DNA from: Serinicoccus chungangensis
Lineage (GTDB): Bacteria; Actinomycetota; Actinomycetes; Actinomycetales; Dermatophilaceae
Direction: 5' to 3'
DNA: 64,000 nucleotides
Assembly: GCF_006337125.1 (NCBI RefSeq)
Contig: NZ_CP040887.1
Location: 2,170,001 to 2,234,000, forward strand
Below, in pieces: positions 8,601-16,157 of this stretch. A program made the translations under genes and the position numbers. Positions within the stretch are counted from its first letter, which is position 1. Every line of letters starts with the position of its first letter. The notes beneath the pieces were generated by a model. The model saw only the letters and a list, made by a program, of their open reading frames with translations, searched no databases and was not told where the DNA came from.

Positions 8601-9439
8601 CCGTCCAACGTCAACCACCGTCCGCCCTCCTCCGCCAGCGACTGCACCTTGTTCGAGACCACGACGTGGGTGTGCAGGTCCGGGTCCCCGGTGCGCGAGT
8701 CGCGGTGGTCGAACGCCGCCGCCACCAACCCGACCACGGGCACCTGACGAATCCCGCCCTTGCCCACCCGCGTGAACGCGACCTCCTTCTCCAGCATGGC
8801 CAGCGTCGAGCGGACCGCATCCCGGTGGGCGGCCTCCACCTGCTGGGCGACCTCCGGACTAGCGAGGGCCCAGAGGGTCGAGACCGACTTCACCGGCGAG
8901 AACGTCAGGTCGAACCCCGCCACCGGCACCTGCGCCGGCCGCGACGCCCGCGCGACGAACCTCGTCAGCTCGTCCTCGTCCACCGGTGCCCGACCGAGCT
9001 GTTCCAAGAAGACGTCCCGGGCGACTCGGGTGCGGATCCGCGCCCGCTCGTCCGCCGGGATCGGAGCGTTCCACGCCAGACCCCTGGCGGTGTTGTGCTC
9101 GCTGAACGCACGAGCGGTGACCTGCCGCAAGGTCGTCTCCTCGAACGTCGGGAACGCCCGCCCCAACCCGCCCCACCCGTTCGCTGCCGCGTGGGGTTCA
9201 CCGGAGCGCGGGTGGCGGCCCTGCCCAAACAGCAACCGCATCTGCTCCTCGGTCACCACGTCCCCGGGCTGCAGGTCGAGCCCGGCCAGGCCGGCCCCGA
9301 GCCACCGCCCCGGCGCCTCGCCCTTCTCCTCGTAGTACGACGCCAACCCGGCCTGCCGGCGCTCCGTCGCATCGTGCTGGGCGACCTGGCCCGTCAGGTA
9401 GGTGTACCCACTCCCCGCGGCCAGCTTGTGCAACGTCAT
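5609..9439 (-). CDS. MobF-type conjugative relaxase-helicase (TrwC/TraA-like)
   Basis: 1276 residues from the ATG at 9439 (MTLHKLAAGSGYTYLTGQ). The N-terminal third is a TrwC-type relaxase: the YYEEKGEAPGRWLGAGLAGL block, then the HUH metal motif DLHTHVVVSNKV near residue 252. The middle is a RecD-like helicase with Walker A APAGAGKTAALRV near residue 616, Walker B VVIDEAGM near 698, and a conserved GYASTIHGAQGATVDTT block near residue 930. A charged, Pro-rich tail follows. Such proteins nick oriT, become covalently bound to the 5' end and unwind the transferred strand. No coupling protein or type IV secretion gene is seen, so the element is probably mobilized by another system or is incomplete. 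A GTG at 9442 and a TTG at 9451 are alternative starts. Confidence 0.9.
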   Translation of the reverse strand: MTLHKLAAGSGYTYLTGQVAQHDATERRQAGLASYYEEKGEAPGRWLGAGLAGLDLQPGDVVTEEQMRLLFGQGRHPRSGEPHAAANGWGGLGRAFPTFEETTLRQVTARAFSEHNTARGLAWNAPIPADERARIRTRVARDVFLEQLGRAPVDEDELTRFVARASRPAQVPVAGFDLTFSPVKSVSTLWALASPEVAQQVEAAHRDAVRSTLAMLEKEVAFTRVGKGGIRQVPVVGLVAAAFDHRDSRTGDPDLHTHVVVSNKVQSLAEEGGRWLTLDGRMLFKAKVMASEHYNTHLEAGLMQRLGVAFVERPSPQGRRAVREIDGIDPVLLSAWSSRREAIEARQRDLATAFRDAHGRAPTAVESLALAQQANLETRPGKHEPRSEAEQRRAWWAQATAVLARQGRNPEGMVEGALGAGRGRPPESRGRTQEDGPNPGIAAGRWVGAPWGRTPSERSRAVRPQILASRVVSVLEGSRATWQVWHVRAETQRQLRAAQVPLDTLEEHAREVERWVLHGFSVPVGVPPELGEPGVLRRPDGQSAHIVHGSQAYTSKAILAAEDEMLSLALRRDGRQVDPHAVETALAAANTERPGLDRSQAAMVRSLATSGCRVQVALAPAGAGKTAALRVLARAWEASGGTVLGLAPTAVAADELGRATGIPADTLAKHLHDHVTAGASAGKDSPPTMGGAVGPGTLVVIDEAGMAGTRDLAAVVRHVIDAGASVRLVGDDQQLAAVAAGGVLRDLAEQGHAHGTTAMLTELHRFTDPAEGAATLAIRDGDPAALDHYLDRDRVHTDDTADVADAAYAAWKADQQAGLSSLLLAATRDTVRELNHRARQDRLDSTAEPSGREVTLGDGTRASAGDTVVTRRNDRSQRAADGSWVKNGDRWRVTAVHPDGGVSVQRHHDDGARKPANFVFPAGYVAEQVQLGYASTIHGAQGATVDTTHTVLTGTETRQALYVAVSRGRQSNDLYLNGPTMSGDGVGLEVQDVAVEPRQILTDILARDGRAHSATTTERGDAAQLLRQAVLAYQDALPVLAQQHLGREHMTALDGALERWMPGLTDQPAYPHLRGQLALRWVDGTPPQTVLRDATWYDGERSFSEADDPAAVLAWRIAGTTPPSYRDAPLPWLPAVPPALRQDRETDSYLDRLSQHLGDLQQRVADEAQQAGASPRVPWQRTLPPDIDDRLIGDLAVWRAAHDIPPSEADPTGPQTKEPQAARHQSRLMHRLAEPSPVSSTATADAASDRLRSGQRLAERQRLHDSTSRQPRGPSR

Positions 9440-9858
9440 CACACTTACCAAAAGCCACCATTCCCGCCGCGGGCGTTCACCAATTCCGAGACGGACACCA
9501 CCGAGTGCACCAGGTGTGTTCCTCGATCTTCGCTCTGCCGGGGGTGCTCATCAAGCGTGACCAGCGCGGCGCCATGAAGGGGACCGGAGCTGCTCAAGTC
9601 GAACGCTCGCGCGTGATCTGCCGAGGTGCTCCATGGCTACTGCGTCTTGAGGTTCGGGCTACTTCACGCAGAGGTGGATGTCTGGGTTAGACGCTGGATT
9701 GGTCGTCGAGCCGATGGGCTGATGGACTAATTGTTGGGCTCCATCGTTTGGCGCCGACGGGCCAGCCGAGTCTTGTCCGGCCGCGCGGAACCCTTCAAGT
9801 CAGGCTGCAAGCCGATGGCCGTCGAGACGCGTCACTAATGGAGAACGCCTGCCCCCGG
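9440..9858. other. Intergenic region upstream of the relaxase; possible oriT
   Basis: No gene is supported in these ~420 bases. A short interrupted dyad (ACACC...GGTGTGT, about 9495-9520) lies 50-80 bases upstream of the relaxase start, where MobF oriT sites often sit. No known nic sequence is recognizable, so oriT is only a possibility. The left part lies between the stops of two minus-strand units and holds nothing I recognize. Confidence 0.3.
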
Positions 9859-10965
9859 TCATGGGGTGCGGAGGATGCGGACGGGGTCTCGGGTGGCGGC
9901 GTAGAGGGCGGGGGGTATGGCGGCGGTGGTGGCGGCGATGAGGGCGAGGGTGGCCGTGCCGGTGGTGAAGTCGGCTGGGGGGATGGTGTCCTGGCCGAGG
10001 CGGGCGGCCAGGGCCAGGCCTGCCGCGACGCCGAGGGCGGCGCCGAGGATGGCGGGGGCGAGGGTGCGGCCGATGACGAGGGTGATGATGGTGGCCCGGG
10101 TGGCGCCCAGGGCGCGGCGGCGGCCGAGGTCCTTGCGGCGGACGAGGACGTCGGCCAGGACGACGATCGCCACGAGCAGGGCGCCGCCGCCGAGCACCCC
10201 GAGCAGTAGGGTCGCGCCGAACGCGGCGAGGTCACCGGTGACCTGGGCCTGCAGGTCGGCCAACGAGACGGGGGAGGTGATGGTGACCGCGTCCGGGGTG
10301 GGCGGCTCGACCAGCGCCAGGACACTGGCTTGAGTGGTCTGCGCGGCCGCGGCGTCGGTCAGCACCACCTGCAGGGTGTCTACCGGTTGGTCGGCGGGCG
10401 CGACGTACAGCACCCCCGCGGCGTAGTCACCGAACGGGTCCCGGGGGGTGAACGTCCCGACGACCGACCAGTCGTCGACCTCGCTGGTCGAGGCCAACGC
10501 GACCCACCCGAACGGGTCGGCCATCCCGAGCTGTGTCATCGCGGTGTCGGTGACGATAGCCTCCCCCGGGCCTGGCCACCGCCCGGCCTGCAGGTCGGCG
10601 ACCGCGGCCAGGTCACCGTGCACACCCCACGCGGGCACCCGGGTCCCGCCTTGCCCGATGACTCCGTTGACGACATCGACCGGGATCAGGGTCCCCACCC
10701 CACGCTCGACCGTCGACAGGGTGCTCGCCTGGTCCACCACCGTCGGCGGCAGCAGACCCTCACCGCGGGCGTCCGCGACGGCCAGGACCCGCGACCCGGC
10801 CTCGTCCAACCGGTCGGTGAGCTGTTGCTCCGCGGCGGCGGTGCGGCCCACGGTCGCGATCGTCGCTGCGCACATCACCGCGACCAGCAACCCGACCAGT
10901 GCCGAGGGGACCTTGGACGCCCACGCCGTCGCGGCCGCCTCCCGCACCACCAGCACCCACCTCAC
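9859..10965 (-). CDS. ABC transporter permease (MacB/FtsX-like)
   Basis: 368 residues with the FtsX/MacB layout: one N-terminal helix (VPSALVGLLVAVMCAATIATVG), a ~200-residue extracytoplasmic domain, and three C-terminal helices (FGATLLLGVLGGGALLVAIVVLADVLV; ITLVIGRTLAPAILGAALGVAAGLALAA; TGTATLALIAATTAAIPPALY). RRKDLGRRRALGATRATI after the second helix is the conserved cytoplasmic loop that contacts the ATPase. Its start overlaps the ATPase gene by 4 bases. With the ATPase and adaptor it forms a MacAB-like efflux or export unit; the substrate is unknown. Possible cargo includes peptides or the small secreted protein encoded 3 kb away. Confidence 0.8.
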   Translation of the reverse strand: MRWVLVVREAAATAWASKVPSALVGLLVAVMCAATIATVGRTAAAEQQLTDRLDEAGSRVLAVADARGEGLLPPTVVDQASTLSTVERGVGTLIPVDVVNGVIGQGGTRVPAWGVHGDLAAVADLQAGRWPGPGEAIVTDTAMTQLGMADPFGWVALASTSEVDDWSVVGTFTPRDPFGDYAAGVLYVAPADQPVDTLQVVLTDAAAAQTTQASVLALVEPPTPDAVTITSPVSLADLQAQVTGDLAAFGATLLLGVLGGGALLVAIVVLADVLVRRKDLGRRRALGATRATIITLVIGRTLAPAILGAALGVAAGLALAARLGQDTIPPADFTTGTATLALIAATTAAIPPALYAATRDPVRILRTP

Positions 10966-11663
10966 AGCGCCAGCACCTCATCCGCGTGGTCCAGCACGAA
11001 CGGGTCGTGCGTGGCGATGACCACCGTGCGTCCCTCGGAAGTCCCCCTGTCGGGTCCTGAGCCTGCCTCGTTGGCAGCGTTCTCTGCGGCCTGGTCGGCG
11101 CCGCCGGCGGCTGCGGACAACGCGGCCAGCACCCCGGCGGCGTTGTCCCGGTCCAGGTTGCCGGTCGGCTCGTCAGCCAGCACGACGACCGGGTCGGTCA
11201 CCAGTGCCCGGCACACCGCGACCCGTTGCGCCTGGCCACCGCTGATCTCTCCCGGCCGGTGTCCCGCCCGCGCCTTAACCCCCATCTGCTCGAGCAACTC
11301 TGACCCGCTGGCCCGGGCATCGCGCAGCCGCCACCCGGCATACAGCGCCGGCTCGATGACCGAGTCCAGCACGGTCCGGGTCGGGTCCAACGCCGCGTCC
11401 TGGAACACGAACCCGATGCGGTGCGCCCGCACCCGTGCCCGCGCCGCGTCCGGCGCGGCCGAGACCGCCTCGCCCTCCAGCAGCACCCGCCCCTGCGACG
11501 GGGTCAACATCAGGCCCAGCACGTACAGCAACGTCGACTTGCCCCGCCCCGACGGTCCCGTCACGGCCGTCACCACCCCTGGGGTGAACACGTGGGACAA
11601 CCCCCCGAACAGCTCCTCAGCACCTTTCGCGTACGCGAACGACACACCCTCCAGGGCCAGCAC
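10962..11663 (-). CDS. ABC transporter ATP-binding protein (MacB/LolD-like)
   Basis: 233 residues. Walker A is GPSGRGKST, the Q-loop is VFQDAALDPTRT, the signature is ISGGQAQR, Walker B is VVVLADEPTGNLD and the switch is IATHD, all in order and intact. A 25-residue insertion rich in Ala/Glu/Gly (after LAALSAAAGG) separates Walker B from the switch histidine region. It ends inside the permease gene (4-base overlap) and starts 4 bases after the adaptor stop, so the three genes are one operon. Expected role: energize the permease in lipoprotein, peptide or drug translocation. Confidence 0.88.
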   Translation of the reverse strand: MLALEGVSFAYAKGAEELFGGLSHVFTPGVVTAVTGPSGRGKSTLLYVLGLMLTPSQGRVLLEGEAVSAAPDAARARVRAHRIGFVFQDAALDPTRTVLDSVIEPALYAGWRLRDARASGSELLEQMGVKARAGHRPGEISGGQAQRVAVCRALVTDPVVVLADEPTGNLDRDNAAGVLAALSAAAGGADQAAENAANEAGSGPDRGTSEGRTVVIATHDPFVLDHADEVLAL

Positions 11664-11666
11664 GGC

Positions 11667-12779
11667 TCACCCTCCCCCGGTCTCATCGCCACCATCACGT
11701 GGTACCTGCGCTGGGTCCCCGGCCACCAGCACCCGCAACCCCTCCTCGAGCCCTGCACCTTCGACGACCGCGATTCCCTGCCCCGAGCCGGCCACCACCA
11801 CCTCAACCTGCCCGTCCTCGGTCACCACGAACGCGCTGCCATCCGCGCGGGTCCGTACCGCTGCCGCCGGGACGCTCAACCCCTCCACCCGGGGCACCAC
11901 CACGACCTCAGAGCGCACCGTCACCTGCTCATCCCCCGGCAGCGCCCCGCAGTCTTCTCCGCAGACCGGCCCACCGCCCGGAGCGGTCAGCTCGAACACC
12001 GTCGACCCCGACTCGTCCACACTCGACCCGGCGATCACCCCCGTCCACTGCTGGTCCTGAAAGCTCATCTCCACCGTCGCCTCGGCCGGGATCAACCGGG
12101 CCTGCTCGGCGGTCACCACCAGCACGAAGTCCCGCTCCCCCGTCGGCGCCAGCACCGCATCCTCACCGCCCGACACCTGTGCCCCCACCCTGATCGCCTC
12201 ACCGACCGTGACCGTGGCCGGCAGCTCCGGCACCGCGACCAGTTCCCCCAGACCCACCACCCCAGACTCCGGCAGTCCCTGCTCCTCCTGCCACGCCTCT
12301 ACCGCATCCTCAGTCGCCTGACCGAAGTCACCATCGGCCTCACCGTCCAGATGCCCCCCGGCGATGAGCAGCTCCTGCAACGCGACCACGTCCTCACCGC
12401 GCACACCCCGGGACAGCTCCCGCCAGAACGGTTCTCCCGCCTGCACGACCCGCACCGGTGTCCGCCCCACCGTGTACACCACACCACCGGAATCCACCCG
12501 GCCCGGCGACGTCGAGGTCACCACCCCCGACAACCCGTTCACCGCCACCACCCCCACCGGTTGGCGCACCGTGGTCGACAGCGGCAGCGACCGCCCCACC
12601 GACCCCTGGACTACCTCACCCCACACCACCTCACCGGCCGGCGAGCTCGACTCGCCCACCGAGCTGTCCGGCAACGTCGCCCGCGACGCCCACCACCCCG
12701 CGCCACCCACCAGCACACACAGCACGACCACCAGGACCACACCCCATGCGCGCCGACCGATGCCCCCATTCCTCACCAT
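11667..12779 (-). CDS. Peptidoglycan-binding periplasmic-adaptor-like protein of the ABC system
   Basis: 370 residues with an N-terminal membrane anchor (AWGVVLVVVLCVLVGGAGWW). A PG_binding_1-type domain lies around residues 120-175 (GVRGEDVVALQELLIAGGHLDGEADGDFG). HlyD/MacA-like beta-rich segments follow, including FVLVVTAEQARLIPAEATVEM. Adaptors of this kind in Gram-positive ABC efflux operons link the membrane complex to the cell wall. It is first in the three-gene operon with the ATPase and permease. The region just upstream (12811-12970) contains a transposase remnant, so the operon promoter must lie in or near that scar. Confidence 0.75.
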   Translation of the reverse strand: MVRNGGIGRRAWGVVLVVVLCVLVGGAGWWASRATLPDSSVGESSSPAGEVVWGEVVQGSVGRSLPLSTTVRQPVGVVAVNGLSGVVTSTSPGRVDSGGVVYTVGRTPVRVVQAGEPFWRELSRGVRGEDVVALQELLIAGGHLDGEADGDFGQATEDAVEAWQEEQGLPESGVVGLGELVAVPELPATVTVGEAIRVGAQVSGGEDAVLAPTGERDFVLVVTAEQARLIPAEATVEMSFQDQQWTGVIAGSSVDESGSTVFELTAPGGGPVCGEDCGALPGDEQVTVRSEVVVVPRVEGLSVPAAAVRTRADGSAFVVTEDGQVEVVVAGSGQGIAVVEGAGLEEGLRVLVAGDPAQVPRDGGDETGGG

Positions 12780-12810
12780 CCACGGATCCTCTCACCTCTG
12801 GCTTACTCCG

Positions 12811-12970
12811 AGCGGCTCCAACACGAGCAACGGCCCCACCGAAGCCGTCAACAGACGCCTTGGGCACCTCCGCGGCCTCGCCCTCAAATGTCGCAACCTC
12901 GCCCACGAGGTTACAAGCGCTCCCCGTGGCTGGCCGGTTCAGACCACGGCTATGTCTTGCTTTGTCGTAA
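12811..12970 (+). mobile_element. C-terminal remnant of an ISL3-type transposase
   Basis: On the plus strand, translation from 12820 gives NTSNGPTEAVNRRLGHLRG then LALKCRNLAHEV, matching the end of ISL3 transposases (TSNGPTEA.N..L.HLRG.A...RN), including the last catalytic Glu. The match continues one frame over (RLQALPVAGRFRPRL to the stop at 12970), like the usual RSLLE.GGFRP.LHP end, so there is one frameshift near 12908. The rest of the gene is missing. It lies immediately upstream of the adaptor gene and in opposite orientation to the larger transposase piece at 14.5-15.3 kb. Confidence 0.65.
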
Positions 12971-13478
12971 GCACTCTGGCGGTGTTCACGAGGCTGTCTA
13001 TGCGGCTGACTGGAGCGGTCCCACGTTTTCCCCTGGATCTCCTTGCGCGAACCCGCTAGCTCGTTCAAGGGTGACCTCTTTGAGACGTCGAACCGCTCCC
13101 GCAGCAAGAGCGACTTGCCGCGCTGATCCACTACAAGGAGTCAACTGGAGTCGAGGTGCGAAGTGGCGGCAGACTGGCCTGGTAGCCGTAAGAGCCTACT
13201 ACTCTTGGTCATAGAACGGAACGGTCATTCATCTCCACGTCACGTCGCAGGTGCCTGTCTGTCAATCATTATGCGCACACGTCGTCCCACCGCCCCGACT
13301 AACCTGACTGACTCGAAGCTTGGTCGAGGAGGCGACGGCGTAGCCAGTCTTACCCACACGCCGGGCGCCTCCACTGAGCAAGGCAGATAAGACGCGCCAA
13401 GATCAATGAACCCGCCACGAAATTAAACCAGCGTATTAACGGCAGCAATGGCTAGATTCGAACGTGCGCGAGATCCAC
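12971..13478. other. Gene-free, lower-GC stretch
   Basis: About 500 bases with many stops and noticeably lower GC than the flanks, especially from 13230 on. Short open frames exist (for example 13163-13390 on the plus strand) but show no ribosome-binding site, no family match and no coding composition. I see no tRNA or repeat. It probably contains insertion scar sequence and the region downstream of the lipoprotein gene. Confidence 0.5.
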
Positions 13479-14033
13479 CTAGTTCTCGAACACTTGCTCC
13501 AGAGGCGGCTGAGGGCACGTCTCCAACGCTTCCATTACGCCATCCTGTCCAAGACCGGTATACGGATCCCACGGCGGCGATCCACCTCCACCAAGGCTGG
13601 CCAAGTACGTTTCAACGTACACCTCAGAGCTTGGAGGTTCGGTGGTGTCAAAACCATTCTCACGTAGGCAGTCGACGACTCCCAACTGCAGCTCGTAGTA
13701 TTCTGAAAGCTCCCCTCGTGTTGGCGGCGGCGGCATTGGCGGATGCCCCCCAACGACTCCATCACACGTTTCGAACGCGCTTTGAGCTGCGTTAGCAATT
13801 TGGTCTGTATCTCTCCCAGCGGGCTCAATACCGTCTCCCGTTTCCATTACTCGCATCGGCACGCCCTGTTCGGTCATGCACTTCGCCATATCGGTGTAGT
13901 AAATGCGAAGACTGCCCGCGAACTCTGCGTAAGCATGCTCGTTGGAGAGATTCTCATCTTGCTGCGTGCAACCCCCGAGTGCAAGCGCAATTACAACCGC
14001 TGAGAACCGAAGAGCGCGCCTTTTTTCAAGCAT
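13479..14033 (-). CDS. Secreted lipoprotein, paralog of the 15.3 kb gene
   Basis: 184 residues from the ATG at 14033; this start is chosen because it puts a lipoprotein signal at the N-terminus (MLEKRRALRFSAVVIALALG then lipobox LGGC) and removes overlap with the secreted-protein gene. The mature part is acidic with cysteines in AKCMTEQGVP, FETCDGV, VDCLRENGF and LETCPQPP. The block YYELQLGVVDCLRENGF...PP, then a Gly-rich segment and a final CP, recurs in the lipoprotein at 15298-15984 (YEYLVEEYVPCVAEFGF...PP), so the two are diverged paralogs. Function unknown; displayed on the outer face of the membrane. Codon use is less GC-rich than in the backbone. Confidence 0.65.
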   Translation of the reverse strand: MLEKRRALRFSAVVIALALGGCTQQDENLSNEHAYAEFAGSLRIYYTDMAKCMTEQGVPMRVMETGDGIEPAGRDTDQIANAAQSAFETCDGVVGGHPPMPPPPTRGELSEYYELQLGVVDCLRENGFDTTEPPSSEVYVETYLASLGGGGSPPWDPYTGLGQDGVMEALETCPQPPLEQVFEN

Positions 14034-14071
14034 CTTCTCGGCACTGGCAGACGCGCGGTCTGATCCAACCC

Positions 14072-14425
14072 TCAGACACTGCGGCAAGTTCCATAGGTGT
14101 TCGTTTCGTTGACAAGAGAATAATACTGTTCGTTCACCTCAACTTTCCAGGTACCACCAGGTCCATAATACCCTCTGGTCGTCCAGCCGGTAGAGGAATA
14201 GAAACGGTAGGTTCCCCCAGGAGACTTGTGCCCGATCTGGCCATAGGTGTTGCCTATAGAATACGGAACGCGAGGACTGCAGTAACTTGCGGTGGTTGTG
14301 CCGTGCTCGCTCTTGCTCAAAGTATCCGCTTGGGCAGGTGTCGCCAAGACGGATAGACCCAACAGTAATGCAGCTGCGGACGTAGCAGTCGCGGCGGTTC
14401 GAGTGAATCGGTTGTTTCTAATCAT
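14072..14425 (-). CDS. Small secreted protein with two cysteines
   Basis: 117 residues with a clear Sec signal peptide (MIRNNRFTRTAATATSAA, then ALLLGLSVLATPAQA-D). The mature ~84 residues are rich in Gly, Tyr, Thr and Ser (SIGNTYGQIGHKSPGGTYRF, GWTTRGYYGPGGTWKV) and contain one Cys near each end (ASYC and YGTC), likely one disulfide. Size, secretion and beta-rich composition would suit a secreted bacteriocin or surface-interacting peptide, but I cannot match it to lactococcin-972 or another family. The GC content is low. Neighbours are two lipoproteins and transposase fragments, and a MacAB-like exporter lies upstream. Confidence 0.65.
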   Translation of the reverse strand: MIRNNRFTRTAATATSAAALLLGLSVLATPAQADTLSKSEHGTTTASYCSPRVPYSIGNTYGQIGHKSPGGTYRFYSSTGWTTRGYYGPGGTWKVEVNEQYYSLVNETNTYGTCRSV

Positions 14426-14493
14426 GTGCTATTGAAGACACGATAGGCTTGCGACGTCAAGGAGTCGCCGGTTGATTTGACCGAATCTTTACC

Positions 14494-15273
14494 GGCTCTT
14501 CACAGATGAGGGTGTAGAGGGGGCGGGCGCGTCGGTCCGGGGGCGGTAGGTGTCGAGGTCTTTCGATGATGGAGGTTCCTAATCTCGATGCGGCCAGCGG
14601 ACCGGTCGGCGTTGCGGTAGGCGGTAATCATCCGTCGGTAGACGCCCCAGGTGACCTCGACCTGCACGTGCTGCTCGTTCGCGAACAGTTTGTCGAGGCG
14701 CTGCTGCTGGCGGTCGACAAGCAGTTCGGCGCCGGCGTGCAGCGTCCGCCCCGCGGAGTACAGCGGGTCGCCCTTGCGGCCGCGGTGACCGTGCAGGTCC
14801 TGCTGGACCCGGCGACGGCCCTCATTCCAGGCCCCGCCGGCCAGGCGGACCACGTGGAAGGGATCCATCAACGACACCGCGCCGGGTAGCTCTTCGGTGG
14901 TGGCGGTCTCAAGCCCGGCGAAGCCGTCCATCGCGACGACTTCGATGCCGTCGCGCCAAGCCTGGTCTCGTTCGGCGAGCCAGTCGCCGAACACCTTCTT
15001 GGAGCGTCCGTCGAGCATCGCGAGCAGCCGGGAGGGGCCGGTGCCGTCGCGGACCGGGGCGAGGACGATCATCACGTTGGCGTACTTGTCTGTGCCGCCA
15101 CACTTGCTCGTCAACCCGACGGCGCGGTGGTGGTCTCCGAGGCTGGCGTGCACGAGGCAAGGAACGCAGGGACGATCGCGATCCCGGTGATCTTGACCAC
15201 CAAGCGTGACCCGGCGGCGGTCCCCACACCACCTGTAGGAATCTTCCGCCAGCTCATTCACCGATCCTGTCAC
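14494..15273 (-). mobile_element. Degenerate ISL3-family insertion sequence (transposase pseudogene)
   Basis: The minus-strand frame 14500-15273 contains ISL3 transposase blocks: VMIVLAPVRDGTGPSRLL, IEVVAMDGFAGLETAT, LMDPFHVVRLAGGAWNEG, RRRVQQDLHGHRGRKGDPLY and VEVTWGVYRRMITAYRNADR. Decay is clear. The VDEQVWRH block with the first catalytic Asp is readable only one frame over (15095-15117), so two compensating slips flank it. The N-terminal zinc-finger part is missing. After AYRNADRSAGR the C-terminal catalytic-Glu region is deleted, leaving only the terminal LHPHL. A GGCTCTTCACAG sequence at 14494-14505 looks like the ISL3 terminal inverted repeat; the other end is not found. Confidence 0.75.
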
Positions 15274-15297
15274 AGACCAGCACTGGCCTCGTGTCGA

Positions 15298-15984
15298 TTA
15301 TCCGAGGGGTTCATTCTGCGGGCACCGTTCCTCCACCTCGGACCACTCGACGTCACTTGACGCGATCTGGTCGTAAACCTGGGCCCCGGGAACCCAGCCC
15401 ATACCCTGTCCGGCCAGGAAGGTCTCCAACGACGGGGGCGTGCTGACCGTGAAACCGAACTCCGCCACGCACGGCACGTACTCCTCGACGAGATACTCGT
15501 AGTGGGCTGTGAGGGAATCTTCCACGGGCACGTTGGCGTATTCTGGGGCTACCGGATACTGCGCATCACAGATGTACTGATCAAGGTTGAGAGCGTCCTG
15601 CTGCTCGACCGGGACCTCGCGGATGGTGATGCCGCCGTCCTCGATGTCCACGGGCCAGCCTCGCTCCTGCAGACACTCACCAATCAGCCGCAGCCCGTCA
15701 CCCCCGGGTATCGTTTCGCGGACCACCTCCACAGGAGGGGGGTCTTCGATCCCGTACATCACCGCCAGCTCGGCCAAGAACTCCTCCCGCGTCGAGCCGC
15801 CCACCGTCGTGGCGACCTCGTCGTTACCAGCCTCAGATGGTAGGTCGACATTCACGCTAGGACTATCGGGGGTGCACGCTCCAAGAAGGACGAGAAGGGC
15901 CGTCCCAGCACTCATGGATAGAGCCGACGCCAGTTTCGATCTTCCTAGAGACCGGGAAATGGTCGTTGGTGTTGATGTCCCCAT
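15298..15984 (-). CDS. Secreted lipoprotein, paralog of the 13.5 kb gene
   Basis: 228 residues. The N-terminus has a basic region (ISRSLGRSK), a hydrophobic core and a lipobox (LLGAC) at residues ~32-36. The mature protein is strongly acidic and has cysteines in IGECLQERGWP, DQYICDAQYP, EYVPCVAEFGF and EERCPQNEP. Cys-containing blocks, order and spacing parallel the lipoprotein at 13479-14033, suggesting duplication within the element and divergence. Between the copies lie the secreted protein and the ISL3 remnant. Function unknown; GC is higher than in its paralog. Confidence 0.65.
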   Translation of the reverse strand: MGTSTPTTISRSLGRSKLASALSMSAGTALLVLLGACTPDSPSVNVDLPSEAGNDEVATTVGGSTREEFLAELAVMYGIEDPPPVEVVRETIPGGDGLRLIGECLQERGWPVDIEDGGITIREVPVEQQDALNLDQYICDAQYPVAPEYANVPVEDSLTAHYEYLVEEYVPCVAEFGFTVSTPPSLETFLAGQGMGWVPGAQVYDQIASSDVEWSEVEERCPQNEPLG

Positions 15985-16157
15985 AGTTTCCGACGATACC
16001 CCGGCCAGTGCTCATATGCTTCGACGGAGTGGCGCTGGCCTAGAGCGCGCGGCCAGGCCACTGCGACACGGGCACGTTTTGACCGCCCGCGACTGAGTCG
16101 CAGTCATTGTCGCTCAGGTTGCTCTCGACGGTCCGCGGGTGGGCACCAGCACGTGTT

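Noticed and set aside
9487..9520. oriT just upstream of the relaxase
   Set aside because: Only a weak short dyad is seen and no known nic sequence; kept as a possibility in the intergenic entry but not called.
11421..13214. A 597-residue plus-strand open frame across the ABC operon
   Set aside because: His/Pro/Arg-rich shadow. Only the short ISL3-like segments at 12811-12970, in other frames, are meaningful.
13163..13390. 75-residue open frame in the low-GC stretch
   Set aside because: No ribosome-binding site, no family, and composition not protein-like.
14072..14425. Lactococcin 972-family bacteriocin
   Set aside because: Secretion and size fit, but the characteristic aromatic/His spacing of that family is not visible.
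1..16000. Left attachment site as a copy of the ssrA 3' end
   Set aside because: No repeat of the GGGAATCGAACCCGCG segment was found in the window; the similar ATTCGAAC at 13453 is too short.
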